From NCBI RefSeq assembly GCF_900109145.1, contig NZ_FNYY01000011.1:82097-146096 (forward strand): a DNA stretch of 64,000 nt, given 5' to 3'. The DNA comes from Marinovum algicola. Its GTDB lineage: Bacteria; Pseudomonadota; Alphaproteobacteria; Rhodobacterales; Rhodobacteraceae. Under the pieces are notes generated by a model. It was not told the origin of the DNA and made no database searches. It was given only the letters and a program-made list of their open reading frames with translations. The position numbers were made by a program, and so were the translations under genes. Shown here piece after piece: positions 43,197 through 51,469 of this stretch (position 1 is the first letter of the stretch; each line of letters starts with the position of its first letter).

Positions 43197-43862
43197 TCAA
43201 CTTCTCGGGGTGACGCTGTCTTCCGCCGAGTACAGGAATGCCGTCGAGCCAATCTCGACGTTGGGATAGAGATCATTGATGTGTGCCATGACCATTCGGA
43301 CGCAGCCGGAACTCGCACGGCCGCCAATGCTTCTTGGATACGGTGTCCCGTGAATCCTTAGATAGGTGTCTCGGTCGCCGACGAAGAGATAGAGGGCTCG
43401 CGATCCGAGCGCGTTTTCAGGTCCGGGTTCCATACCGTCAGCGATATCGGCGTAGAGCTCTGGGTCGCGGTCGATCATGTTTTGTGTCGGCTGCCAATGC
43501 GGCCACCTGACCTTGCGCTTGATCGTATAGGTGCCCGGTTCGTAAAGTCTGCCGCGCGCGATCGCCACGCCATAGCGCATCGCCGTGCCGCCTTCTTCGA
43601 TGTGGTAGAGATAGCGCGCAACAGCATCGACATGGATATCACCGGGTACAAGTCCGTCCTTCGCGAGGACCCGCTGTGGCAGGAAGCGAGGGTGAAGGCC
43701 CCAAGGGTTGGACGTGGCCGGGTCGTAGCCGGGAGGTGTAACCTGTGCGTCCCAAGCTGCCTTCTGCGCATCGGTAGGCCACGTGTCTGCAAGGAGCGGG
43801 CTGGATATCGATGCCGAAAACAGCGCGGTGGTCGTCTGGATGAAATGTCGTCTTGTCAGCAT
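43197..43862 (-). CDS. Tat-exported L,D-transpeptidase (YkuD)
   Basis: A 221-residue YkuD-domain enzyme with a twin-arginine-like signal (LTRRHFIQTTTALFSASISS) and catalytic segment HGTPYPRSIGGRASSGCVRM (His and Cys present). GGAG eight bases before ATG 43862 decides the start. A promoter with a 19-base spacer of the same type as the P-type ATPase promoter lies about 120 bases upstream, which suggests metal-induced synthesis. It forms or exchanges 3-3 peptidoglycan cross-links. Confidence 0.85.
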   Translation of the reverse strand: MLTRRHFIQTTTALFSASISSPLLADTWPTDAQKAAWDAQVTPPGYDPATSNPWGLHPRFLPQRVLAKDGLVPGDIHVDAVARYLYHIEEGGTAMRYGVAIARGRLYEPGTYTIKRKVRWPHWQPTQNMIDRDPELYADIADGMEPGPENALGSRALYLFVGDRDTYLRIHGTPYPRSIGGRASSGCVRMVMAHINDLYPNVEIGSTAFLYSAEDSVTPRS

Positions 43863-43984
43863 ATAGATTGCTCCGTTCACGCATTGGACGGCAAACCGAA
43901 CCTTACCCCGAACGCAGTGTTGTTCGCCCGGGAAAGAGTGAGGCGTTATTGGCAACTTGCTCCATGGTGCCGTTCTATGTCGGT

Positions 43985-44015
43985 GGCTTAACTCCTAAAG
44001 CTACTAGAGGTTCAA
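43985..44015 (-). promoter_or_regulatory. MerR-type promoter of the L,D-transpeptidase
   Basis: On the minus strand: -35 TTGAAC (44010-44015), a 19-base spacer CTCTAGTAGCTTTAGGAGT, and -10 TAAGCC (43985-43990). The spacer begins with CTCTAGT as in the ATPase promoter. The leader would be about 115 bases. Confidence 0.65.
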
Positions 44016-44297
44016 GAGAAATTTTGATGCCAGACGATCTCGGTAATACTTCGGGCCCGTTCGTTTCTTTATCAGTCTAAGCGCTGTCACGATCTGTGGG
44101 GTGAAACCAGGCTACTGCCACGATGCCGGGCCTCGTCTTGATCTTCGCTTCAATTGTGATCCTTAACTCGCTATGCCGAGCAGTTAAATTGAGCGCTTTC
44201 AATAATGGGTCTTTTCAACACGTTTGGCAGCAAGCCCCATATAAAATTTTGCCTCACGCGGAAGTGGTCGTGATGACGTGCATTGGGATATTATCGT
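44016..44297. other. Intergenic stretch without recognised features
   Basis: About 280 bases, noticeably more AT-rich than the surroundings, between the L,D-transpeptidase promoter and the 3' end of the ArsR gene. No reading frame with a ribosome-binding site, strong hairpin or repeat was seen. It may be a remnant of an earlier rearrangement. Confidence 0.4.
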
Positions 44298-44645
44298 TCA
44301 CGCTTCGCGATAATTGTCACAAGCCCCAACACCTTCTGCGACCACATCAAGCAGGGCGTCTGCATCATTTAAAAGAGCTGCTATGCGCGGACTGCTGATC
44401 CGGTAGCGAATGAAGCGCCCATCGCGGTCGCTGGCGACAAGTCCGCAATCCAGAAGGCATCGCAAATGATTTGACACGTTGGGCTGCGATAGCCCTGTGC
44501 GTTTGACGATCTCGTGAACAACCAACGGTCCTTCACACAGCACGCCCAGTATCGCCAGTCGGCTCGGGTCGGCAAGACCGCGAAAGAGCTTTGCCCTACG
44601 CTCGATGCCAGCGGCCGCAGCATTGCGGTCGGCGAAGACTTGCAT
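44298..44645 (-). CDS. ArsR/SmtB-family repressor, CmtR-like
   Basis: Winged-helix repressor of about 115 residues. It lacks the ELCxC motif of ArsR/CadC and has C-x3-C in the recognition-helix region (NHLRCLLDCGLV) plus a C-terminal Cys in VGACDNY. That is the Cys57/Cys61/Cys102 arrangement of the mycobacterial Cd/Pb sensor CmtR. It is divergent from an HMA-CDF exporter gene (59-base gap), its obvious target. AAGGAG suits the second of two adjacent ATGs. Confidence 0.82.
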   Translation of the reverse strand: MQVFADRNAAAAGIERRAKLFRGLADPSRLAILGVLCEGPLVVHEIVKRTGLSQPNVSNHLRCLLDCGLVASDRDGRFIRYRISSPRIAALLNDADALLDVVAEGVGACDNYREA

Positions 44646-44704
44646 CATATCACTCCTTGCTGATATGTTTAAACTTGATCCACTTTAGCAGGAGTATTGC
44701 ACCG

Positions 44705-45559
44705 ATGGCCAACACCGAAAGCTCCGGATCGACAGCAGATACGCCGCCCCTCCGTTACCGGGTTTCCGGAATGGATTGCGCCAAGGATGCCGCTCAGATC
44801 GAGCGGGCGGCGCAGTCTGCGGGTGTCGCGCCCGACGCAGTGAAAGTATCAGCGGCGACCCATATCATGACTCTGAATGCCCCTGAAGCGCGCCTGCCGG
44901 AGATCGAAAAAGCCGTTGAGACAATGGGATATGGGTTCGACCGCATCGAGAGCGACGAGGACCTTCAGCAAAGTGCGGCCCATCAGGACCCGGGCTACCG
45001 CCGCGCGCTCTGGATCGTCGTAATTCTGAATGTCGGTTACGGCGTTCTGGAAATGATTGGCGGGTTCATCGCCGGGTCACAGGCCGTGAAGGCCGACGCG
45101 CTGGATTTCATCGGCGATGGCGCGATCACTTTCTTGGGGCTTCTTGCCATCGGATGGAGCCTTCTCTGGCGGGCACGCTCTGCCCTGATCCAGGGCATCT
45201 TTCTCGGCCTGCTTGGCCTTGGGGTCTTTAGCACGACCATCATAAGGGCATTCGAGCCGACAACCCCAGACGCCACATTGATGGGGATTCTGGGCCTGAT
45301 TGCTCTTGTGATAAATGTCATCTCCGTGCTGCCGTTGTTGCGGTACCGCAAGGGCGATGCGAACATGCGCGCTGTCTGGCTTTTCTCGCGTAACGACGCC
45401 ATCGGCAACGCCGCAGTCGTTATCGCCGCTGGGCTAGTGGTTTGGCTGGGCAGCGCTTGGCCCGATCTTATCGTCGCGTTCGGGATCGCCGGACTGTTCC
45501 TGCACTCGTCATGGGCGATCATCCGCGACGCGCGGGCCGATCTGAAGGCGGTGGCATGA
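44705..45559 (+). CDS. HMA domain-CDF cation exporter fusion
   Basis: A 284-residue protein: an N-terminal HMA-like domain (about 15-85) with the metal loop GMDCAKDA, then a CDF transmembrane domain with DFIGD in segment 2 and NDAIGN in segment 5. Most CDF proteins have a C-terminal metal domain; here the sensor-like domain is N-terminal and of the ferredoxin fold usual in P-type ATPases. The loop matches the single-Cys loop of the ATPase at 40329 (LDCAEE). It overlaps lspA downstream (ATGA). Probably exports Cd, Zn or Pb. Confidence 0.83.
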   Translation: MANTESSGSTADTPPLRYRVSGMDCAKDAAQIERAAQSAGVAPDAVKVSAATHIMTLNAPEARLPEIEKAVETMGYGFDRIESDEDLQQSAAHQDPGYRRALWIVVILNVGYGVLEMIGGFIAGSQAVKADALDFIGDGAITFLGLLAIGWSLLWRARSALIQGIFLGLLGLGVFSTTIIRAFEPTTPDATLMGILGLIALVINVISVLPLLRYRKGDANMRAVWLFSRNDAIGNAAVVIAAGLVVWLGSAWPDLIVAFGIAGLFLHSSWAIIRDARADLKAVA

Positions 45560-46065
45560 ACAGCCGCGTTCTCGGTGGGCTTTGCGCCATCGCCGCGTTT
45601 GGTGTTGATCAGGGCACCAAGGCTCTTGCCCTGAACTCCCCGGCGCTTGAGAACGGGGTCGAGGTTCTGCCCTTTCTCAACCTCGTGCGGGTTTTGAACG
45701 ATGGGGTCAGCTTCGGTATGCTCGGCGGGGTCGTACCCTGGTGGGGTCTGGTCGCACTTGCTGCCGTGGTCGTGGCATGGCTGCTGATCTGGCTGTGGAA
45801 GGCTCCGGACGGGCTGACAGGTGCGGCGCTCGGTCTGATCATCGGAGGCGCGCTTGGCAATATCCTTGATCGTCTGCGCTATCAGGCCGTCCCTGACTTT
45901 CTCGACTTCCATTACGGGTCATACCACTGGCCGTCCTTCAACTTGGCTGACGTGGCGATCTTTTGTGGGGCAGCATTGCTGTTCTGGGACAGCTTTCGCA
46001 CCTCGAAAGTCAGGCCGGAAAATCGGGAACAAGACAATCGCAAGGGAGATGTCACGGGGGGATAA
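45556..46065 (+). CDS. lspA: Lipoprotein signal peptidase (LspA), second copy
   Basis: Aspartyl signal peptidase II of 169 residues with VDQGTKAL, NILDRLRYQAVPDFLDFH and FNLADVAIF, so both catalytic Asp are present. It starts inside the stop of the exporter gene and is therefore part of the ArsR-controlled unit. The link of LspA with Cd/Pb exporters recalls pbrC beside pbrA in Cupriavidus. It is clearly a paralogue of the copy at 32601. Confidence 0.88.
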   Translation: MNSRVLGGLCAIAAFGVDQGTKALALNSPALENGVEVLPFLNLVRVLNDGVSFGMLGGVVPWWGLVALAAVVVAWLLIWLWKAPDGLTGAALGLIIGGALGNILDRLRYQAVPDFLDFHYGSYHWPSFNLADVAIFCGAALLFWDSFRTSKVRPENREQDNRKGDVTGG

Positions 46066-46102
46066 CAGCTAACAGGCAAAGAACTTTGGGAGGGAATTCG
46101 GC

Positions 46103-46624
46103 TTGAGATTTTTGGATTGGATTGACCGTGGCATTCGCGGCATCGGCGTCGTGACTGCGTGGCTGACAGTTGTTTCGATTGCTGCTTATGGCGCGCTTCA
46201 GATGCTGGATCGCAAGCTACAACTTGGCGTGTCGAGCTATTTGCCGGACCTGTCCACGTCACTGCTGTTCATCCTAATTTTCTTGACCTTTGGGTATACC
46301 TATCTGCGCGACGGTCACGTGCGCGTTGATGTTCTTCGCAGACATTGGTCCGCCCGCCGCATTGCTTGGATCGAACTGATTGGCGGCCTTTTTGTCCTTC
46401 TGCCGCTCGCCGCCATCCTGACCTACTACGGATGGGACGGTTTGATGCGCACCACGAAATACGCGGAAACCCAGTTGTGGGCACAACGCATTGCCGGGGT
46501 CATCGGCCCCATCCTGCTGGCTCTTGCCGGGATGATCGTAGCCCTTCGCAACATCGCCTTTCTGACAGGGAGACGTGCGCAAGGTGCACCGGAACAAGCA
46601 AGCGGCCTGCACAATGGTGAATGA
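46103..46624 (+). CDS. TRAP transporter small permease (DctQ)
   Basis: Four-segment DctQ-type subunit of 173 residues (ILIFLTFGYTYLRDGHVRVD is characteristic). The start is TTG at 46103 after GGGAGG. It overlaps the large-permease gene by 11 bases. No DctP binding-protein gene is near, so the transporter either shares one encoded elsewhere or has lost it. Confidence 0.82.
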   Translation: MRFLDWIDRGIRGIGVVTAWLTVVSIAAYGALQMLDRKLQLGVSSYLPDLSTSLLFILIFLTFGYTYLRDGHVRVDVLRRHWSARRIAWIELIGGLFVLLPLAAILTYYGWDGLMRTTKYAETQLWAQRIAGVIGPILLALAGMIVALRNIAFLTGRRAQGAPEQASGLHNGE

Positions 46625-47987
46625 GGTCCTCACGGTTGCCATGCTTGTCGTGATGGCGATTGGGGTTTTCAGTGGCTTACCGGTGGCGCTGGTGCTCGCG
46701 GGGACAGGCTTCTTGGGGTTTGTCGCTGCGGTTTGGGTGGGGATCACTGATTTTCAGCATCTGGGGCTGATCTACCTGAGGGCCCGTGGTGTACTGACCA
46801 ATGAATCAGTCCAATTCACCAGCGTTCCAATGTTGATTTTTCTTGGCCTGATCCTGAATGCCAGCGGGATTGCCGAAACCATGTTTCGCTTGCTGGGGCG
46901 TCTTCTGACAGGCGTTCCCGGTCGCTACGCCATTGCGACTTTGCTGATCGGCCTCGTTCTTGCGCCCGCCGCCGGGGTGATCGGTGCTTCCGTCATAACT
47001 GTGGCGTTGGTGGCCTATGCCCCGATGATGGCGTCGGGCTACGCACCGCGAACCGCAGGAGGCGCTGTCGCAGTTTCTGGAGCATTGGGTGTCGTGTTCC
47101 CGCCAGCCGTGATGCTGTTCTTCATCTCGAACGTGTTCTATCTGCGCATCGGATTGATGTATGTGGCCCTCATCGTACCTGTGCTTCTGATGGTCATGGC
47201 CTTCGCGGTCTACTTTGCGGTCACCTTGAGAAAAACGGTCGAAATCCCGCTGGACACACCCAAGACCAATCTTGTGTCAGACCTCTTGTTTGTACTCGCG
47301 TCTGTCGCGGTCATCGCATCCATTCCGCTCAGCATCATTCTGGGCTTTGCGCCACTAACAGAGGCGGCTGGAGTAGGGGTTTTTGGCGCGCTATTGGTCG
47401 CGCTGGCGCGAAAGCGCTTGTCTTTCTCATCGTTGAACTCTGTCACGGTGCAGACAAGCACGATGACGTCGATGGTCTTCTTCATCGTATTGGGCGCATC
47501 GGTATTCTCGCTCAGTTTCCACCTGGTCGGTGGACCGGACGTCATCTTCGAGTGGATATCCGCATTCGATCTCACCCGGTGGGAACTGTTGGCGATCCTC
47601 CTTGGCGTGATCATCATACTTGGGTTTGTTTTTGACTGGATCGAGGTGCTGCTGGTCTTTGTACCAGTGTTGATGCCGATCTTTTCGGAACTCGACTTCG
47701 CAGATCACGTCGGCTCTGCCTACTTTGCGCAAATCTGGATCGCTGGCCTGATAGCACTGGCCTTGCAGACGTCTTTTCTGACGCCTCCCTTCGGCTATGC
47801 CCTATTCTTTGCCAAGATGGCGGCACCTAAGGGTATCAACCTTTCCGATATCTATCGCGGCGCGGTACCGCTTGTCGCCATCGAGATCGTATTGATCGCA
47901 GCCCTGATCTCGTTCCCTCAGCTTATCACTTGGTTGCCTGAAATGTCCCTTGGGGATGTGGATGCGCCGCAGCTAATCCAGCGGTGA
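46614..47987 (+). CDS. TRAP transporter large permease (DctM)
   Basis: Complete DctM of 457 residues with about twelve membrane segments, including SGLPVALVLAGTGFLGF, FTSVPMLIFLGLILNASGI and LTPPFGYALFF. It forms the ion-coupled permease with DctQ. The substrate is probably an organic acid; the CYP152 gene 130 bases downstream could be functionally linked. It is unrelated in position to the truncated dctM at 21211. Confidence 0.85.
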   Translation: MVNEVLTVAMLVVMAIGVFSGLPVALVLAGTGFLGFVAAVWVGITDFQHLGLIYLRARGVLTNESVQFTSVPMLIFLGLILNASGIAETMFRLLGRLLTGVPGRYAIATLLIGLVLAPAAGVIGASVITVALVAYAPMMASGYAPRTAGGAVAVSGALGVVFPPAVMLFFISNVFYLRIGLMYVALIVPVLLMVMAFAVYFAVTLRKTVEIPLDTPKTNLVSDLLFVLASVAVIASIPLSIILGFAPLTEAAGVGVFGALLVALARKRLSFSSLNSVTVQTSTMTSMVFFIVLGASVFSLSFHLVGGPDVIFEWISAFDLTRWELLAILLGVIIILGFVFDWIEVLLVFVPVLMPIFSELDFADHVGSAYFAQIWIAGLIALALQTSFLTPPFGYALFFAKMAAPKGINLSDIYRGAVPLVAIEIVLIAALISFPQLITWLPEMSLGDVDAPQLIQR

Positions 47988-48115
47988 CAGATGTTTTGAG
48001 CGCGGATGCAGTGATTTCCTTCGAAGCGGCACTGCTCTTTCGGGGCCACTTCCGCACCGCGAACAGAAAGGCTGAACGGGGCCTGAGCAAAGGAAAGCAA
48101 ACAGGAGGATAACGA

Positions 48116-49363
48116 ATGTCCAGCATACCATCCGCAGAGGGCTTTGACAGCACACTCACCCTGCTGCGAAATCCGTATGGATTCATCTCTCAGACCTGCC
48201 GCGCGCTCGACACAGATCTGTTTGAAACCCGCATCCTCCTTCAAAAGACGATCTGCATGACCGGGTCGGCGGCTGCGGAAGTATTCTATTCCGACGATAA
48301 GCTGATCCGCGCGGGCTCGATGCCAGGCCGCATACAGAAGACCCTGTTGGGTGAAGGCGGCATTCAGGGATTGGACGGCGCTGCCCACCAGCACCGCAAG
48401 AAGATGTTCATGTCGCTGATGGGGACCGAGCATATAGCCGCGCTTCAGGGAATGTCGCTTCACATGCTAGACAATTATGCACCGGATTGGGAGGCGAGGA
48501 ACGAAGTCGTTTTCTACGACAAAGTGCGCGAAATGCTCACGAGAGCCGTTTGCGCCTGGTGTGGGGTTCCGCTTCCCGAGGCGGAGGTGGCGACCCGAAC
48601 GGCGCAACTTACAGCGCTTTTTGAGGACGCCGGGGCCATCGGCCCGAAACATTGGGCTGCACGTCTGGCGCGCCACCGCCTGGAAAAATGGGCAGCGGGG
48701 ATGATTCAACAGGTCCGCGATGGCGAGCTTCAGCCGACGCAGGAAAGCGCCCTTCATGTCATCGCGACGTGGCGTGATCTTGACGGCGCGATACTGCCCC
48801 CGAAAGTCGCCGCCGTGGAGTTGTTGAACGTCTTGCGCCCGACCGTGGCGGTGTCCGTTTTCATTGTTCAGACGGCCCACGCCTTGCACCGGTATCCGGA
48901 ATGGCAGGAGAAACTGCGGAACGACGAAGGACTGCTCGAACCCTTCGTGCAGGAGGTTCGCCGCCTCTATCCGTTCTTCCCTGCGGTGGCGGCACGGGTA
49001 GTAAGCGCTTTCGAGTGGCAAGGGTATCGCTTTCCGGAAGGTTGCAGGGTCTTGCTCGACCTCTATGGCACGAACACCGATCCGCGTTCATGGGATGCGC
49101 CGCTTGAGTTCCGCCCCGAACGGTTTCGGAGCCGCGCCGAAAACCAATATGACTTCGTTCCACAGGGCGGCGGCGACCACTACACGAACCACCGCTGTCC
49201 GGGCGAGTGGATCGCGATCAGCCAGATGAAGGCGTTTTGCAGATATCTTGTGAACGACGTCAAATACGATGTGCAGGATCAGGATTTGGAGCTGGGCACG
49301 GGAGAGCTGCCACCCCTACCCGAGAACCGGTTCATCATGCGCAACGTCAGGCGTCGGCGGTAG
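48116..49363 (+). CDS. Cytochrome P450 of the CYP152 (fatty-acid peroxygenase) family
   Basis: P450 of 415 residues with the CYP152 features: haem-ligand loop QGGGDHYTNHRCPGEW (Cys ligand), and in the I helix NVLRPTVAVSVF, where Arg-Pro takes the place of the acid-alcohol pair. Such enzymes use hydrogen peroxide directly to hydroxylate or decarboxylate fatty acids, the Arg binding the substrate carboxylate, and need no redox partner; none is encoded nearby. Its 3' end overlaps the convergent CDF gene by 17 bases. Confidence 0.88.
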   Translation: MSSIPSAEGFDSTLTLLRNPYGFISQTCRALDTDLFETRILLQKTICMTGSAAAEVFYSDDKLIRAGSMPGRIQKTLLGEGGIQGLDGAAHQHRKKMFMSLMGTEHIAALQGMSLHMLDNYAPDWEARNEVVFYDKVREMLTRAVCAWCGVPLPEAEVATRTAQLTALFEDAGAIGPKHWAARLARHRLEKWAAGMIQQVRDGELQPTQESALHVIATWRDLDGAILPPKVAAVELLNVLRPTVAVSVFIVQTAHALHRYPEWQEKLRNDEGLLEPFVQEVRRLYPFFPAVAARVVSAFEWQGYRFPEGCRVLLDLYGTNTDPRSWDAPLEFRPERFRSRAENQYDFVPQGGGDHYTNHRCPGEWIAISQMKAFCRYLVNDVKYDVQDQDLELGTGELPPLPENRFIMRNVRRRR

Positions 49364-50093
49364 CTTCGGCCTCGTCCGGATCGACCGACCGCGCATCCTT
49401 CGTGGCCTCGAACGCCTCCCACGCGACGTAGGGCACGATCAGAAGCGCCGCGACCGGATCGGCCCACCACCAGCCCATCCATTGTGTCAGACCAATTCCT
49501 GCCAACACCACAACGGTCTGGTATTCGCAGATCATGGTATCCTTGGCATCGTATTTCAGGGCAGGTGAGTCGAGCCGCTTGCCGTAGCGATACTTGCCCC
49601 AGGCCAATAGCGGATTGACCACTAAAGAGACAAACAGGATCGCGATCCCCCACCAATTGAAGCCCGGTGCCTCCTGCGAGATGAAGGCGGACACCGCCTC
49701 GTAGAGGATCGCGGCGACGACGATCCAGAAAGCACAGGCGACCACATAGAGCGCGACCTTCTTGCGATGCAGGACCGTGCGCTTGTCGCCACCGTCCTTC
49801 TCGGCCTTCAAGCGCCAGATCAGCGTCCCGGCTGAGGTGGCTTCGACCGTGCTGTCGAGACCCCAACTCACTAGTGCGGCGCTGCCGGTCAGAAGTCCAA
49901 CGGTGACGGATACGACGACCTCGATCAGATTGTAGACAAGGCTGGCGATCTCGACGCGGATGCCGCGTGTCAGATTGGTTTGTCTATCATTTTTCTGCTT
50001 GCTCATGATGCGGTAACCCCTGATATATTCTATAAGTTCCCGCCGAGAGTTGGTTACCTTGTCATCAGTATCTCGCCATTTGGAAGCCGACAT
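49347..50093 (-). CDS. CDF-superfamily cation transporter
   Basis: Membrane protein of 248 residues with six segments and no cytoplasmic dimerisation domain. Metal-site candidates are LDSTVEATSAG in segment 2 and DAKDTMICEYQ in segment 5; WWWADPVAALLIVPYVAWEAFEA is family-typical. AAGGAG just before the ATG at 50093 decides the start; ATG 50006 is an alternative. It is the last gene of the 17-gene copper/thiol operon. Metal unknown. Confidence 0.75.
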   Translation of the reverse strand: MSASKWRDTDDKVTNSRRELIEYIRGYRIMSKQKNDRQTNLTRGIRVEIASLVYNLIEVVVSVTVGLLTGSAALVSWGLDSTVEATSAGTLIWRLKAEKDGGDKRTVLHRKKVALYVVACAFWIVVAAILYEAVSAFISQEAPGFNWWGIAILFVSLVVNPLLAWGKYRYGKRLDSPALKYDAKDTMICEYQTVVVLAGIGLTQWMGWWWADPVAALLIVPYVAWEAFEATKDARSVDPDEAEATADA

Positions 50094-50113
50094 TGTTCTC
50101 CTTCTAAGCTGCC

Positions 50114-50728
50114 TCAATAAAGGCGAGCTTGCCCCTCATACATGAAAACAAAGGGTTTCGGACCTTTCGCGTAGCCGGTGTCGAGCCGCTCCATGCGGAA
50201 GCCGTTCTGTTCGACCAGAGTGTCTGTCTGGCGGTCAAGGTGACAGTTTCCGGCACAACGTTTCCAGGCAGGCGTGAGCCAGCGCTGCCAACGCTGGACG
50301 CTGGGTTCCGGCGCTGTTCCATGCTCGACGAAGCGGAAGACGCCGTCAGGTTTGAGAACGCGCTGGATCTCGGCCAGCACCTTCTCCGGTTCCGACACGC
50401 TGCAGAGCGTCCAGGTAGCAATCACGCAGTCAACGCTGCGATCTTCCAGCGGCAATGCTTCGGCCACGCCCTCGATCATCTCCGTTGTCGGTGTCAAGCC
50501 CTGAGAAGCCTCCGCGGCCTGATTAAGGAGTTCTGGTGAAGGGTCCACACCGACGATCTGATCCACGGCGTCGGGGTAGAGCGCGAGGTTCAGGCCCGAG
50601 CCGATCCCGATCTCCAGCACGCGCCCCTTCGCACCTGAGACTGCGCGCCTTCGGTAGGGAAGAAGCTGTTCCTGACCCATGGTGAGATGCGTGAGGCCCG
50701 GAAGGATGTGTTTTTCGTAGAACCGCAT
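50114..50728 (-). CDS. Class I SAM-dependent methyltransferase
   Basis: Methyltransferase of 204 residues: SAM-binding motif I VLEIGIGSGLNLALY, GVDPSPELL, and motif IV CVIATWTLCSV. It resembles UbiE- or phospholipid-methyltransferase-like small enzymes; the substrate is unknown. Its presence in a copper operon recalls methyltransferases beside Sco/CcdA genes in other proteobacteria. It is followed after 20 bases by the CDF gene. Confidence 0.78.
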   Translation of the reverse strand: MRFYEKHILPGLTHLTMGQEQLLPYRRRAVSGAKGRVLEIGIGSGLNLALYPDAVDQIVGVDPSPELLNQAAEASQGLTPTTEMIEGVAEALPLEDRSVDCVIATWTLCSVSEPEKVLAEIQRVLKPDGVFRFVEHGTAPEPSVQRWQRWLTPAWKRCAGNCHLDRQTDTLVEQNGFRMERLDTGYAKGPKPFVFMYEGQARLY

Positions 50729-50734
50729 GAGCTG

Positions 50735-51469
50735 TTATCCTATTCGCCCAAGAACCGGAAACGCATCGAGCATCCAGTACGACAACGCGCTCAACTGTCC
50801 CGTCATCATCGCCACGCCCATGAGGATCATGACGACGCCCGCAATCTGGTGAAGGCGACGGCCGACCCGGCCGATGGCGCGGAGCCGGCCCGCGATCTGA
50901 TCGGTGAAACCGGCAACGATCAGAAATGGTATCCCGAGGCCAGCGGAATAGACGGCAAGGAGCATGACGCCTTCGCCCATCGTGGCGCTCGCCGCACTGG
51001 CCGTCAGGATTGCGCCGAGGATCGGGCCGATACACGGCGTCCAACCGAAACCGAAGGCAAGCCCAAGGACGTAGGACGCAGCGGGTTGGCCCCCGGGGAT
51101 GTTGAGATTGAATCGGAAGTCGCGTTCCATGACCGAAACACGCGCGGCTCCTATCGTGAAGAGCCCGAAGACAATGATGATGCCGCCCCCAACGAGGTTG
51201 AGTTCATACCGCCACCGAAGCAGGGCCTGACCCATTGCAGTCGCGGATGCGCCAAGTCCCATGAAGATGGTGGAGAAGCCGAGAACGAAGCAAAGGCTCA
51301 GCCAGACCGCACGCAACGGCGAAGCTGCAGCCGCCCCCCCTTCAGCGGCTGTGCGTCCGGCCACGTAGGAGACATAACCTGGCACAAGAGGCAGCACGCA
51401 GGGGGACAGAAACGATATCGTACCGGCCAGGAGGGCGGCGGTGAGGCCCAGAAGCGAGATATCTACCAT
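50735..51469 (-). CDS. ccdA: CcdA-type thiol-electron transporter
   Basis: Six-segment inner-membrane protein of 244 residues. The two redox cysteines are in FLSPCVLPLVPGY and GWTPCIGPILGA, the CcdA/DsbD-beta pattern. It carries electrons from cytoplasmic thioredoxin to periplasmic proteins such as CcmG, TlpA or Sco, all encoded in the same operon. Confidence 0.88.
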   Translation of the reverse strand: MVDISLLGLTAALLAGTISFLSPCVLPLVPGYVSYVAGRTAAEGGAAAASPLRAVWLSLCFVLGFSTIFMGLGASATAMGQALLRWRYELNLVGGGIIIVFGLFTIGAARVSVMERDFRFNLNIPGGQPAASYVLGLAFGFGWTPCIGPILGAILTASAASATMGEGVMLLAVYSAGLGIPFLIVAGFTDQIAGRLRAIGRVGRRLHQIAGVVMILMGVAMMTGQLSALSYWMLDAFPVLGRIG

